The notes under the pieces: model-generated
What the model was told of the DNA's origin: nothing
The model's input: the letters and a program-made list of their open reading frames with translations, nothing else
Database searches by the model: none
Origin: Paludibacteraceae bacterium
GTDB taxonomy: Bacteria > Bacteroidota > Bacteroidia > Bacteroidales > Paludibacteraceae
Direction: 5' to 3'
Assembly: GCA_905235225.1 (NCBI GenBank)
Contig: CAJOKE010000013.1
Span: 1 to 41,403, forward strand
Length of the DNA: 41,403 bases
Part shown: positions 16,410 through 24,460 of the stretch, piece after piece
How the letters are laid out: each line of letters starts with the position of its first letter
Numbering within the stretch: position 1 is the stretch's first letter
Translations under genes and position numbers: made by a program

Positions 16410-16889
16410 ATGAAAGGCAAACAGTTATTGACCATAGTCGTTGCGTTAGTACTAACGGCGTGTGAGAACACGACGTTTCGCAGTTCCGTTCCGACCCGTC
16501 CGGTACAACTAAGCATCAATACCGCCGCAGGGATGTATGTTCATTTTGTACGAGAAAATATCGGCGCATACGTGGTTGTAGACAAGGACGGGTATCATTT
16601 CAACGGTCAGACATTACCGCTGACAGGAACGGATTACTATGGTTTTGCCGGAGTAGTTATCTATGTGGACAACAATAACAATTACTCTGCATTCGACTTA
16701 TGCTGCCCCCATTGTGTAAGCCAACTGCACCCGTGCGAAGTGGACGGCTGCTTTGCGGTATGTCCCCAATGCGGGGAGCAATACGATTTGTCGTTCGGAT
16801 ACGGCATACCGACCAAAGGGTTCAGCAGAGAGGCACTTCGCAAATACACCACCTTATATTCCTATCCCCGGTTAACAATCAAAGACTAA
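16410..16889 (+). CDS. Lipoprotein with Rieske-like cluster motif
   Basis: A 159-aa lipoprotein with lipobox LTAC. The middle is a beta-rich fold. The C-terminal third carries CCPHCVSQLHPC and, about 16 residues later, VCPQCGEQYDLSFGYGIP. The arrangement Cys-Pro-His...Cys-Pro-x-Cys-Gly-xx-Tyr-Asp resembles Rieske [2Fe-2S] proteins (CxH...CxxH), but the second His is replaced by Cys. So the site could be an altered iron-sulfur cluster or a zinc ribbon. Similar Bacteroidota lipoproteins are usually annotated as hypothetical or Rieske-like. Role unknown, possibly periplasmic electron transfer. It lies 6 bases after the FKBP gene and 1 base before rimM. Confidence 0.7.
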   Translation: MKGKQLLTIVVALVLTACENTTFRSSVPTRPVQLSINTAAGMYVHFVRENIGAYVVVDKDGYHFNGQTLPLTGTDYYGFAGVVIYVDNNNNYSAFDLCCPHCVSQLHPCEVDGCFAVCPQCGEQYDLSFGYGIPTKGFSREALRKYTTLYSYPRLTIKD

Positions 16890-16890
16890 G

Positions 16891-17388
16891 ATGCTTGACA
16901 GAGATGTGATAAAAATAGGAACGATCCGACGGACGCACGGCAAAAGCGGCGAATTGCAATGCCATGCGGAAAACGAGTTATGGGAAAATGCCGATGCGGA
17001 GTTTGTGTTTTTGGACATCAATGCGATATATGTTCCATTCCGGGTAACAGACTGGAAGACAAAGGGAGCAGAGGATCTTATTTTCCGCCTAAAAGGAGTG
17101 GACAATGAGGTTGCAGCGACCCGACTGCTCGGCTGTGATGCCTATATGCTACGCAGCGATGTTGCGGCAGAAAATGCGGAGTCACTACTAACATGGCAAG
17201 ACCTTACCGGCGCAAAGGTCATAGACACCGAGCAAGGGGAATTGGGTGTTATCCGCTCCATAGATGAGACGACGGCAAACATATTAGCCGAACTGACGGA
17301 CGGGCGACTGCTGCCGTTGCATGAGGATTTCATAGTGGATGTCAGCCGCGAACAAGTTACAATAACCCTTCCATTCGAATTATCGTGA
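16891..17388 (+). CDS. rimM: Ribosome maturation factor RimM
   Basis: A 165-aa protein with the two RimM domains: an N-terminal beta-barrel starting VIKIGTIRRTHGKSGELQC (the 'GxIxxxHGxxGE' signature) and a C-terminal PRC-barrel (about residues 95-160) with LTGAKVIDTEQGELGVI and LLPLHEDFIVDV. Role: binds ribosomal protein S19 and helps 30S subunit maturation. It is unusual only in its surroundings, as it follows envelope lipoprotein genes without a gap. It precedes the SpoU methyltransferase gene by 4 bases, so the translation-related genes rimM, spoU and U32 form the end of the operon. Confidence 0.94.
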   Translation: MLDRDVIKIGTIRRTHGKSGELQCHAENELWENADAEFVFLDINAIYVPFRVTDWKTKGAEDLIFRLKGVDNEVAATRLLGCDAYMLRSDVAAENAESLLTWQDLTGAKVIDTEQGELGVIRSIDETTANILAELTDGRLLPLHEDFIVDVSREQVTITLPFELS

Positions 17389-17392
17389 TTAA

Positions 17393-17938
17393 ATGAAAAA
17401 ACTAACTATCCCGGAGATGAACCGCCTTAGCGCGGAAGCATATCACGAGGCAGAGAAGTTGCCGTTTGTTGTGGTATTAGACAATATCCGTTCCCAACAT
17501 AATGTGGGAGCCGTATTCCGTACAGCGGACGCATTCCGATTAGAAGGCATCTATTTATGCGGGATATGCTGTTGTCCGCCGAATGCCGAGATACACAAGA
17601 CCGCGCTGGGTGCGGAAGAGACGGTGGAGTGGCACTATTACAGCGATACCAAAGACGCCGTTCAAGCGTTGCATGAGGCGGGTTATACCGTTTACGCGGT
17701 AGAGCAGGCGCACGGATCCATAAGCATAGAGGAAGCGAACAAGCGTATATCGGGCAAGGCGCAAGCAAAGACAGCGGTGGTGCTTGGTCATGAGGTTTTC
17801 GGTGTCCAACAAGATGTTGTGGATGTCTGTGACGGGTGCATAGAAATAGAACAATACGGCACCAAACATTCGCTAAATGTATCTGTAACCGCAGGTATAG
17901 TGATGTATGCCATTTCCCAGCAATTACGAAAAGCATAA
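17393..17938 (+). CDS. SpoU/TrmH family RNA methyltransferase
   Basis: A 181-aa protein with the three SPOUT motifs: motif 1 DNIRSQHNVGAVFRTADAF (with the catalytic Arg-type NxGxxxRTA), motif 2 AVVLGHEVFGV and motif 3 HSLNVSVTAGIVMYAI. The C-terminal trefoil knot is complete. Role: 2'-O-ribose methylation of tRNA or rRNA, but the target nucleotide cannot be told. The protein lacks the N-terminal L30e-like extension of RlmB. The last 32 bases overlap the start of the U32 gene in another frame, so the two are coupled. Confidence 0.92.
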   Translation: MKKLTIPEMNRLSAEAYHEAEKLPFVVVLDNIRSQHNVGAVFRTADAFRLEGIYLCGICCCPPNAEIHKTALGAEETVEWHYYSDTKDAVQALHEAGYTVYAVEQAHGSISIEEANKRISGKAQAKTAVVLGHEVFGVQQDVVDVCDGCIEIEQYGTKHSLNVSVTAGIVMYAISQQLRKA

Positions 17939-19658
17939 ACCGTTGGAGAGTCCCCTGCAAATATTAGCACCGGCAAAATCATTGGAAGTTGCGCAAGCCG
18001 CCATACAAGCCGGTGCGGACGCGGTATATATCGGTGCGCCCCGATTCGGCGCGCGCGAGGCAGCGGGCAATTCGTTAGATGATATAGCCAAGTTGGTTGT
18101 CTATGCACACGCATTCGGCGTCAAGGTATTAGTTACATTAAACACCCTACTCCGCCCAGACGAAACAGAAGAAGCATTCCGCCTTGCAGTCCAACTGCAC
18201 GGCATCGGGATTGACGCGCTAATTGTTCAGGACATGCAGTTAGCCGCGCTGCTATTCAAGCATGTGCCGGACTTGCGTCTTCATGCATCCACGCAATGCG
18301 ATAACCGAACGGCGGAACATGTGGCACAATTACGCGATATGGGGTTCAAGCGAGTAGTATTAGCCCGGGAGCTGTCCATCAGCGAGATACGCAGTATCCA
18401 TGAATCCGTCCCCGATATTGAATTGGAGGCATTTGTCCACGGCGCATTGTGCGTTTCCTATTCTGGGCGGTGCTATATGTCGGAGGAGCTGCTCGGGCGG
18501 TCAGCCAACCGCGGCTGCTGCGCACAAATGTGCCGAATGCGGTATGATTTATTAGACGGCGAAGGAAAAGAAATACATGATGAGCAAGGGAAAGCGATTC
18601 ACCAGCGGTATTTGCTGTCCCTGCAAGACCTTGACCGATCAGCATATTTGAAGGAATTGATAGATGCGGGTGTAACGACGTTCAAGATAGAGGGGCGACT
18701 CAAGGATGCCGCCTATGTGACCAACATCACCGCTTATTATCGAAGCAAATTAGATGCCATTATAAACAGTAATATCCCGATAGCGCGAACATTTACCCCT
18801 AATCCGGCAAAGACCTTTCACCGTGGTGCAACGGATTATTTTCTACACGGTCGTACACGCCCATTAGCCAACTGGCAGACTCCCAAATCGACCGGGGAAA
18901 CAGTGGGTACGGTTGTGCGTCTAAGCGACCCGCGGCATATAGTGCTTCGTTTAGAGGAAAATGTAGTATTAAACAACGGCGACGGGTTATGTATCGGGGA
19001 ATACGGTTTCTCCGTGAACGGGTTACAAGTCCAGCCAAAGGGGGATATTGAAGTGCTGACGAACACCCCGATTACAGACAAGAGCATAGAGGGTCAGCGC
19101 GTAAGCCGTAATCATGACAGTGCGTTTATCCGAACGCTCAATGCCAGCCGCCGCGTGCCGGTTGATGTGATATTTGAAGAAACCGAACGGGGATACCGTT
19201 TGTGTTACCGCCCGTTGGACAGGCAACTGGCGGAACGGTCAAAAGAGTTTGAGGCAGCGCATACAGCGGCGAGCAATACGGAGCGCGCGATGGCGACCAT
19301 GCAAGAGCAACTGACCAAACTGGGGGACTCCATATACAAGGCAAACAGTTTCCAATACAAGGGGAGTGTGATTCCGTTCCTGCCCATTTCCGTTCTGAAC
19401 GCCTGGCGACGGGACGTGACCAGCCTTGCGGAAGCAAAAGACATTGAGACAGCCATTCCCGAAATCGAGGTGCAGGCAGCACCGGCTGTTGCGAATGAGG
19501 CTTTAATGACATGCCGGTATTGTCTGTTGTATGAGATGGGGCATTGTAGGAAAGAGAATCCGCTGACAAACGAGCCAAAATATATCCGGTTAGCAAACGG
19601 TACAACCCTACGGTTGCACTTTGACTGCCGACAATGCGAAATGCAAATTCTAAAATAG
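17907..19658 (+). CDS. U32 family protein (RlhA/TrhP-like RNA hydroxylation)
   Basis: A 583-aa protein. The N-terminal part is a TIM-barrel-like U32 domain: ILAPAKSLEVAQAAIQAGAD, AVYIGAPRFGAR, then ELEAFVHGALCVSYSGRCYM and RSANRGCCAQMCRMRYDL, which carry the conserved cysteines that bind an iron-sulfur cluster in this family. The middle and C-terminal parts match the DUF3656-type extension, and the end has another Cys group (CRYCLLYEMGHC...CRQCEM). Family knowledge: U32 proteins such as RlhA (23S rRNA) and TrhP (tRNA U34) install hydroxyl groups using prephenate, rather than being true proteases. Which RNA is modified here is not clear. It overlaps the SpoU gene by 32 bases. Confidence 0.9.
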   Translation: MPFPSNYEKHKPLESPLQILAPAKSLEVAQAAIQAGADAVYIGAPRFGAREAAGNSLDDIAKLVVYAHAFGVKVLVTLNTLLRPDETEEAFRLAVQLHGIGIDALIVQDMQLAALLFKHVPDLRLHASTQCDNRTAEHVAQLRDMGFKRVVLARELSISEIRSIHESVPDIELEAFVHGALCVSYSGRCYMSEELLGRSANRGCCAQMCRMRYDLLDGEGKEIHDEQGKAIHQRYLLSLQDLDRSAYLKELIDAGVTTFKIEGRLKDAAYVTNITAYYRSKLDAIINSNIPIARTFTPNPAKTFHRGATDYFLHGRTRPLANWQTPKSTGETVGTVVRLSDPRHIVLRLEENVVLNNGDGLCIGEYGFSVNGLQVQPKGDIEVLTNTPITDKSIEGQRVSRNHDSAFIRTLNASRRVPVDVIFEETERGYRLCYRPLDRQLAERSKEFEAAHTAASNTERAMATMQEQLTKLGDSIYKANSFQYKGSVIPFLPISVLNAWRRDVTSLAEAKDIETAIPEIEVQAAPAVANEALMTCRYCLLYEMGHCRKENPLTNEPKYIRLANGTTLRLHFDCRQCEMQILK

Positions 19659-19666
19659 TAGTAATA

Positions 19667-20974
19667 ATGAAACACAAGATTTTTACATTATTTGTCTTCG
19701 GTTGCATACTAACAAGAGTAGTTGCAGCCGATAATAGTTTTAACGAGGGGGACTTTACGTTCACAATCCTAAGTGAAACAACGGTTTCGATTAAAGGAAA
19801 CAATGTTAATTTGAGCGGGGAATTGATTATTCCGAGCAGAGTAGAACATGACGGGAAGAGTTATGAAGTGGTGAAAATTGTCAGTTCGGCTTTCTCGGAA
19901 TATAACAAGATTACATCCGTTTATATTCCAGCTTCCATCAACGCAATTGGTGGACAATGCTTCTATGAATGCACTAAATTAACGAAAATTGAATTTGCCC
20001 CCTTATGTTCAATAACAACGACTAACAACCAACCCTTTTATGGTTGTATCAATTTGACAACCATATATTTACCTTCCCAGTTAAGCATATTTTATAGCAG
20101 TGCCTTCGAAGGCTGCAAATAACTAAAAGATATTTATATTACGAATGAAACGGCACCAACAGAAGTATCAATAAGTGCGTTTAAGAATTTGACTTTGAGT
20201 AATATTAACTGTCATTTTCTGAGTGAGGCAGCGAAGGAGAATTATAAGGACAATGCCTACTTCGGTCAGATGAATCTTACAGTTACACCTATAGAGGTCA
20301 AAGAAGACAATGACAATGAAAGCATGCTGGCGGATTATAACGGATTGATGGCAGATGTAGCCGTAACAAGAACGATACGGCATGAGAGTTATAATACAAT
20401 TTGCCTGCCCTTTGCTGTTTCGGAAGAAGAAGTGGAGCGTGTATTCGGTGGAGGGTGCGACATAGAGGAATTGAGCAATGCGGATGTAACATATGAGGAG
20501 TTGACATTGACATTCTTGAAATGCAATATGATGGAAGCAGGGAAACCGTATCTAATCCAACCGAAAACAACGGTTGTCAATCCGACCTTTCAAAATGTAA
20601 CAATAAGCAAAAACGCCTTGCGGGTTCAAAAAGAAGAAGTTGAGTTTATCGGAGTTTTCTCTCCGATAGAATTAGCCGAGAGCGAGGATCTGCTGTTCAT
20701 GGGCAGTAATAATACCTTGTCCCCATCAGCGGGCGGTACGATAAACGGATTACGGGCATACTTCCGGCTGAACGGAGCAAAAGCCAAAACGGCAGCATGG
20801 AAAAAGGTGCATACGCAGTTTGACAATGAGGATAAGGCAACTACCCTTTGCGAAACGGAGCAGGCAAAGACGGAAGTCAGGAAGCGATTGGAAAACGGGC
20901 GCATTATTCTTATTCGCGGAGAAAAACGGTATAATATGCAAGGCATGTACATCGGGAAGGAGGCAAGAGAATGA
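19667..20974 (+). pseudogene. BspA-like leucine-rich repeat protein, broken by in-frame TAA
   Basis: The reading frame starts at ATG 19667 with a signal peptide (MKHKIFTLFVFGCIL...VAAD) and BspA-type LRR_5 repeats (FSEYNKITSVYIPASINAIGGQ, GCINLTTIYLPSQL, SAFEGCK). A TAA at 20120-20122 interrupts it, but the same frame continues without shift from LKDIYITNETAPTEV through the typical C-terminal module of Bacteroidales secreted repeat proteins (YNTICLPFAVSEEEV, GKPYLIQPKTTV, LLFMGSNNTLSP, GLRAYFRLNG) to NGRIILIRGEKRYNMQGMYIG at the end. The context GCK-stop-LKDIYI shows a single nonsense change within a repeat, where 'GCKKLKDI' or 'GCKNLKDI' is expected. Otherwise intact, so the event is recent, or an assembly error. 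It starts only 8 bases after the U32 gene. Confidence 0.85.
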
Positions 20975-21114
20975 GACGCGATTATATACAGCCCCAAACG
21001 ACGATTAGCCGGATTGAGAGCAGCAGTGTGGTAGCGGGCAGCAGTTTTTCAATCAGTTCCAACCTCGGATTAAACCTCAACAACCAAGCCGCGAACCCCT
21101 CTATGGCGTGGTAA
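20971..21114 (+). CDS. Small Bacteroidota peptide (47 aa), M(R/K)xxYxxP type
   Basis: A 47-residue frame starts at an ATG that overlaps the stop of the LRR gene (ATGA). It reads MRRDYIQPQTTISRIESS, then SVVAGSSFSISSNLGLN and ends with NPSMAW. Bacteroidales genomes hold many unannotated peptides of 45-70 residues with the same layout: 'MKKxYxxPxxxxxxxxxxxxLAGS', then a Ser/Gly/Asn-rich tail, often directly after secreted repeat proteins. This one fits well. Function unknown. There is no normal signal peptide, but the small-residue VAGSS site could be a cleavage or processing point, which is inference only. Coupling by stop-start overlap supports real translation. Confidence 0.65.
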   Translation: MRRDYIQPQTTISRIESSSVVAGSSFSISSNLGLNLNNQAANPSMAW

Positions 21115-21157
21115 GCAGGCAGGAAGCGGTCAGTTGGCCGTATCCGGCGGCTGAATG

Positions 21158-21234
21158 GTGCAAAAATAGTACAATAATAGTGCAAAAATACTGCGATAAT
21201 AGTGCAATAATAGTGCAATAATAGTGCGATAAGG
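21158..21234. repeat. Tandem array, 7 units of 11 bp (consensus GTGCAATAATA)
   Basis: Units begin at 21158, 21169, 21180, 21191, 21202, 21213 and 21224: GTGCAAAAATA, GTACAATAATA, GTGCAAAAATA, CTGCGATAATA, GTGCAATAATA twice, GTGCGATAAGG. The spacing is exactly 11 throughout. It lies in the 304-base gap between the peptide gene and the protease stop codon. The rest of that gap holds only a hairpin at 21317-21341. Confidence 0.95.
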
Positions 21235-21316
21235 GGTACTGATTATCAGTAAGATACGAAGACTGAATATTTCGGCGAAAAGGGGTGTCCAAACCACCAT
21301 AAGAGATATTGTAACA

Positions 21317-21341
21317 ACAAAGCGGCGGAAAGCCGCTTTGT
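21317..21341. terminator. Hairpin between convergent transcripts
   Basis: ACAAAGCGGC (21317-21326) pairs perfectly with GCCGCTTTGT (21332-21341) around a 5-base loop. It sits between the plus-strand peptide gene and the minus-strand protease gene, as expected for a bidirectional terminator, though T-runs are short. Confidence 0.65.
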
Positions 21342-21418
21342 GTTATGATTATCAGGGAGTTCTGCTATGAGATACAGTGATTTGGGTTATGAGAGAAATA
21401 TACGATGGGGCAAGGAAA

Positions 21419-24307
21419 TCAGTAGATGATCTTAGTCCACTTGTCTTTACGGACGAGTTTGTTATTCTCTGTATATTTGATGATATAGATATTTCCGACA
21501 GTGAAGATGTCGTTGGGCAAGGCGATGGCGTTTTCACCCGGATAAACGCGGCGTTCCATGCGCAGATGTCCCGATGTATCAAAGATATACAAGGTATGGT
21601 CGAGGTCGGTCACAGGCAAGTAAACGACATGTTGAGCCGGGTTGTAGTTAATCGAATCGCGCACAACGGTAAGGTGCTTTGAATCGATGTCATAGCCATT
21701 GAGCGTGGTAATCTTAATCGGGTCTGACTGGGCAGTAATATGCTCCGTACAGCCTTTGGTACCATCCGTAGTCTGGATACGGACATAATAGTCCATATTC
21801 GGCGTCATGTTACTGAAATTATAATAGGTGTAGTCAGAGGGTACAAATCCAGAGCCGCTAACCGCCTCAACGGTGATGTCCTTATTGCGGTAGATATAAG
21901 TCAGTTTGGTAGAGAATGATGCGGTAAACTCATCGACAGCGATACCGCTGCCGTCCAGAGCCTCGTATGAAAGGCGGAAGCGTGTATATCCGGCACCGGC
22001 AAGGTCAAAGGAAGCCGTTTTCTTTTTGTCACTACTTTTGATATTGAGTACACCCTGCGGCAGTTTGACCCATTTTTTCCCATCAAACCCTTCGACCGTT
22101 AGAATGCCGATAGCATCGGAGCTTGTACCGAGTGCATTGTACCAGAAGGAGATTTTGTCAGCATTGACGGGATATTGTTCAGAAATGACCGTATCACCTG
22201 TATTTTTCATCCAAAGAGCCTTGACTCCCTCGGACTTAGCGGATCCGGTGAGAGCAAGGAAGTTAGTGTACCATCCGGCTTGGGCAATAGCAGCGGCGTC
22301 ATCGAAGTTCTCGAATCCCTGCATGACAGAAGATTCGCCGGACTCCATAGTATATAGGGTGAGGTAGTACTCGACAGCGTCCGTAACCGGTTTCCAATTG
22401 ACGCGGAAGGAGTATGGTGTGATGTCCGTTGTTTTCTTAAAGACAGGAGTAGTCACATAGACGGGTCTTGGCGCCTGCGATTCGACAGCGACCGCAGCAA
22501 TAGCATTGGATGCGGAAGCGGTAATGGTAGTGCCGGACACATCACATTTCTGTTTAGACGGCACATAGCTAACAAAGATATTTGCATTCACGGCAGAATC
22601 GCCATCAACGGGAACGCCGATAGAATGCCGCCAGTCGGATGAGGTCCGTGCGGGGGCTTGCTCGCCGCTAAACAGATAATAATCCGCTCCGGCAGAAAGG
22701 ATAACGGTATCCTTGGGTATAAGGTGCTGCCCGACGAGTTTAACCATCTGCGGATTCCAGTCAACTATTTTACGGTTGTCAATGGTTGTGACGAATGTCT
22801 CCAAGTCGCCCTCGAAAGCCAAACGATTTTCGCCATCGTTGATATAGACGAAGGATATCAGCTCCCCGATTTGCTTGATATTAAAGACAGGTTGGAGAAG
22901 TGGTGTCCCGTCATGTGCAGTCGCGTTAAACTGGTGAACATCCGCCTTTCCGGGATAAGGGTCGGATGCCGTTCCCGAGTCAGCCTGTCCGCGGCGTTTC
23001 CAGTTAACACCGTTAGCTTCCTCGAGGTGCATGCGGAGCATTGTTTTACCATTATTCGGAGTATTGTTCAGCCACGCCGCCACGTTATAATCAATATGCC
23101 ATACGAGCATTCCAACACCCGGGAGTGCGCCTTCAGGTGCGTCCCAGCCCACATGCTGTCGGTTTTCGAGCATAAAGAACTCCTGCGGATTGGGGCTTGA
23201 GCCATTCAGATTGTGTGTAGATGCCGCTAAGAGATAAGCCTTGTTGCTTGTTTCGAGCGGCTCCAAGAAGTAGTTACCGGGTTCGTCGACATTGAGCTGG
23301 ACGGGTTTGAGCCAACCGAGGTAAAACCGCTCGTAAGAAGTATATACAGGTGGTGTGCGTCCCTCATTGTTGTATGAGCCAGAACACATGATATCCCAGT
23401 CCGCCACGGTATAGTGGTCATATTCGGTATCATAGAAGTCAGGGTGTCCGAGTACATGTCCGAACTCATGGCAGAACGTTCCGATTCCGCACATTTCAGA
23501 GCCTTTCGCCGCCCTCAATTCGGAAGTAGTAGCATAGTCGCCGAGAGTTTTCCCATTGAGTTTGAATCCGGCATCGGAGATAGTACTGCGGTGCGGCCAG
23601 ATACAATCCTCACCGCCTCCTTCCGCCTCATTATGTCCGGCATAATAAACGAAGACATTATCAACGACCCCGTCATTATTGGTATCATAGTCAGCGAAAT
23701 TGACATTATCAAACTGCTCCGCCAAAGAACATGCTTCCTTAATCATGAGCTGCACATCGGAGTCATTATTTCTGCCGGAGTGTTTGCCATAAAACGCCTG
23801 CGTATTAGACAATGTATAAGGTCCATAGACATCGAAGATGGGGCTGAAGATACTATCCGATGAAGCGATAAAGTAATCGCGTGCAGAGCCAGTCCCCTTA
23901 TTGTCACTATAGCCAGACTGGTTAAGCATGAGGTCGAACTGTTCCTTAGTTTTCTGGAAGGGGACATCACTAAATGAAACGAGGATAACAATCGTCCGTG
24001 GTGATCCGGTCAAGGGGAAAGTAGCTGCGATATTAGTCGCCTGCGCAATATGGCGCGATTTGCGTACAGCGTCCGTCTCAAGGCGAACCGATTCGTCCTT
24101 GATCCAAAATCCCTTGTCATCACGGCGAATGGGCGTTCCGTCCAACCGAGTATAGAAACTATGGAACTCATCGCCCTTGAGCCGGACAGTAATCACAGAG
24201 CCATCGGGTTGTGTGACGGTAAAGGGTTCGGGTGAAGCAATGACCGCAAAGAGGCTACAGGAGCAAATCGTTGCACAGAGTGCCAAAAATATCTTTTTCA
24301 TAAGCAA
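21419..24307 (-). CDS. M6 family metalloprotease, T9SS-secreted
   Basis: A 962-aa secreted protein with a signal peptide (KKIFLALCATICSCSLFAVIA), an N-terminal propeptide with GTPIRRDDKGFW, and an M6 (immune inhibitor A-like) catalytic domain. The zinc site is HEFGHVLGHPDFYD at about residues 280-293, with a Met-turn DWDIMCSGSYN just after and an Asp-rich calcium-type loop DYDTNNDGVVDN at about 207-218. Downstream are beta-sandwich and fibronectin-like domains. The last about 70 residues (LYIFDTSGHLRMER ... YIIKYTENNKLV) match a T9SS type A sorting signal. It is therefore a likely substrate of the machine encoded at 2.2-8.1 kb. It has its own promoter at 24339-24370. Met 1 or Met 3 may be the start. 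Confidence 0.92.
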   Translation of the reverse strand: MLMKKIFLALCATICSCSLFAVIASPEPFTVTQPDGSVITVRLKGDEFHSFYTRLDGTPIRRDDKGFWIKDESVRLETDAVRKSRHIAQATNIAATFPLTGSPRTIVILVSFSDVPFQKTKEQFDLMLNQSGYSDNKGTGSARDYFIASSDSIFSPIFDVYGPYTLSNTQAFYGKHSGRNNDSDVQLMIKEACSLAEQFDNVNFADYDTNNDGVVDNVFVYYAGHNEAEGGGEDCIWPHRSTISDAGFKLNGKTLGDYATTSELRAAKGSEMCGIGTFCHEFGHVLGHPDFYDTEYDHYTVADWDIMCSGSYNNEGRTPPVYTSYERFYLGWLKPVQLNVDEPGNYFLEPLETSNKAYLLAASTHNLNGSSPNPQEFFMLENRQHVGWDAPEGALPGVGMLVWHIDYNVAAWLNNTPNNGKTMLRMHLEEANGVNWKRRGQADSGTASDPYPGKADVHQFNATAHDGTPLLQPVFNIKQIGELISFVYINDGENRLAFEGDLETFVTTIDNRKIVDWNPQMVKLVGQHLIPKDTVILSAGADYYLFSGEQAPARTSSDWRHSIGVPVDGDSAVNANIFVSYVPSKQKCDVSGTTITASASNAIAAVAVESQAPRPVYVTTPVFKKTTDITPYSFRVNWKPVTDAVEYYLTLYTMESGESSVMQGFENFDDAAAIAQAGWYTNFLALTGSAKSEGVKALWMKNTGDTVISEQYPVNADKISFWYNALGTSSDAIGILTVEGFDGKKWVKLPQGVLNIKSSDKKKTASFDLAGAGYTRFRLSYEALDGSGIAVDEFTASFSTKLTYIYRNKDITVEAVSGSGFVPSDYTYYNFSNMTPNMDYYVRIQTTDGTKGCTEHITAQSDPIKITTLNGYDIDSKHLTVVRDSINYNPAQHVVYLPVTDLDHTLYIFDTSGHLRMERRVYPGENAIALPNDIFTVGNIYIIKYTENNKLVRKDKWTKIIY

Positions 24308-24338
24308 GCTATTAATACGTGTTTTGATAAAAAGCGCA

Positions 24339-24370
24339 CAAAATTACAAAAATAATTTCAAATTGCCAAA
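24339..24370 (-). promoter_or_regulatory. Promoter of the M6 protease gene
   Basis: Minus strand: -33 TTTG (24367-24370), -7 TAATTTTG (24339-24346), spacer 20. The -33 region overlaps two 11-base near-repeats (GCCAAATAATA, GCCAATAATAA) at 24365-24386. Confidence 0.75.
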
Positions 24371-24400
24371 TAATAGCCAATAATAATTACATTTTTACAC

Positions 24401-24434
24401 AAAAAAGGTGCTGCAGATAACATTGCAGCACCTT
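24401..24434 (-). terminator. Intrinsic terminator of the sus operon
   Basis: An 11-bp perfect stem (AAGGTGCTGCA 24405-24415 with TGCAGCACCTT 24424-24434), an 8-base loop and, on the minus strand, six T. It lies 27 bases after the stop of the BIG2 lipoprotein gene. Confidence 0.92.
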
Positions 24435-24460
24435 AGCGGTAATAATTTTACGAAGTAAGA

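Noticed and set aside
21158..21234. CRISPR array hypothesis for the 11-bp repeats
   Set aside because: No spacers exist between units, the unit is far too short, and no cas genes are present in the window.
21367..21429. 20-codon frame MRYSDLGYERN... after the hairpin
   Set aside because: It overlaps the end of the protease gene, has no promoter and no resemblance to the small peptide class.
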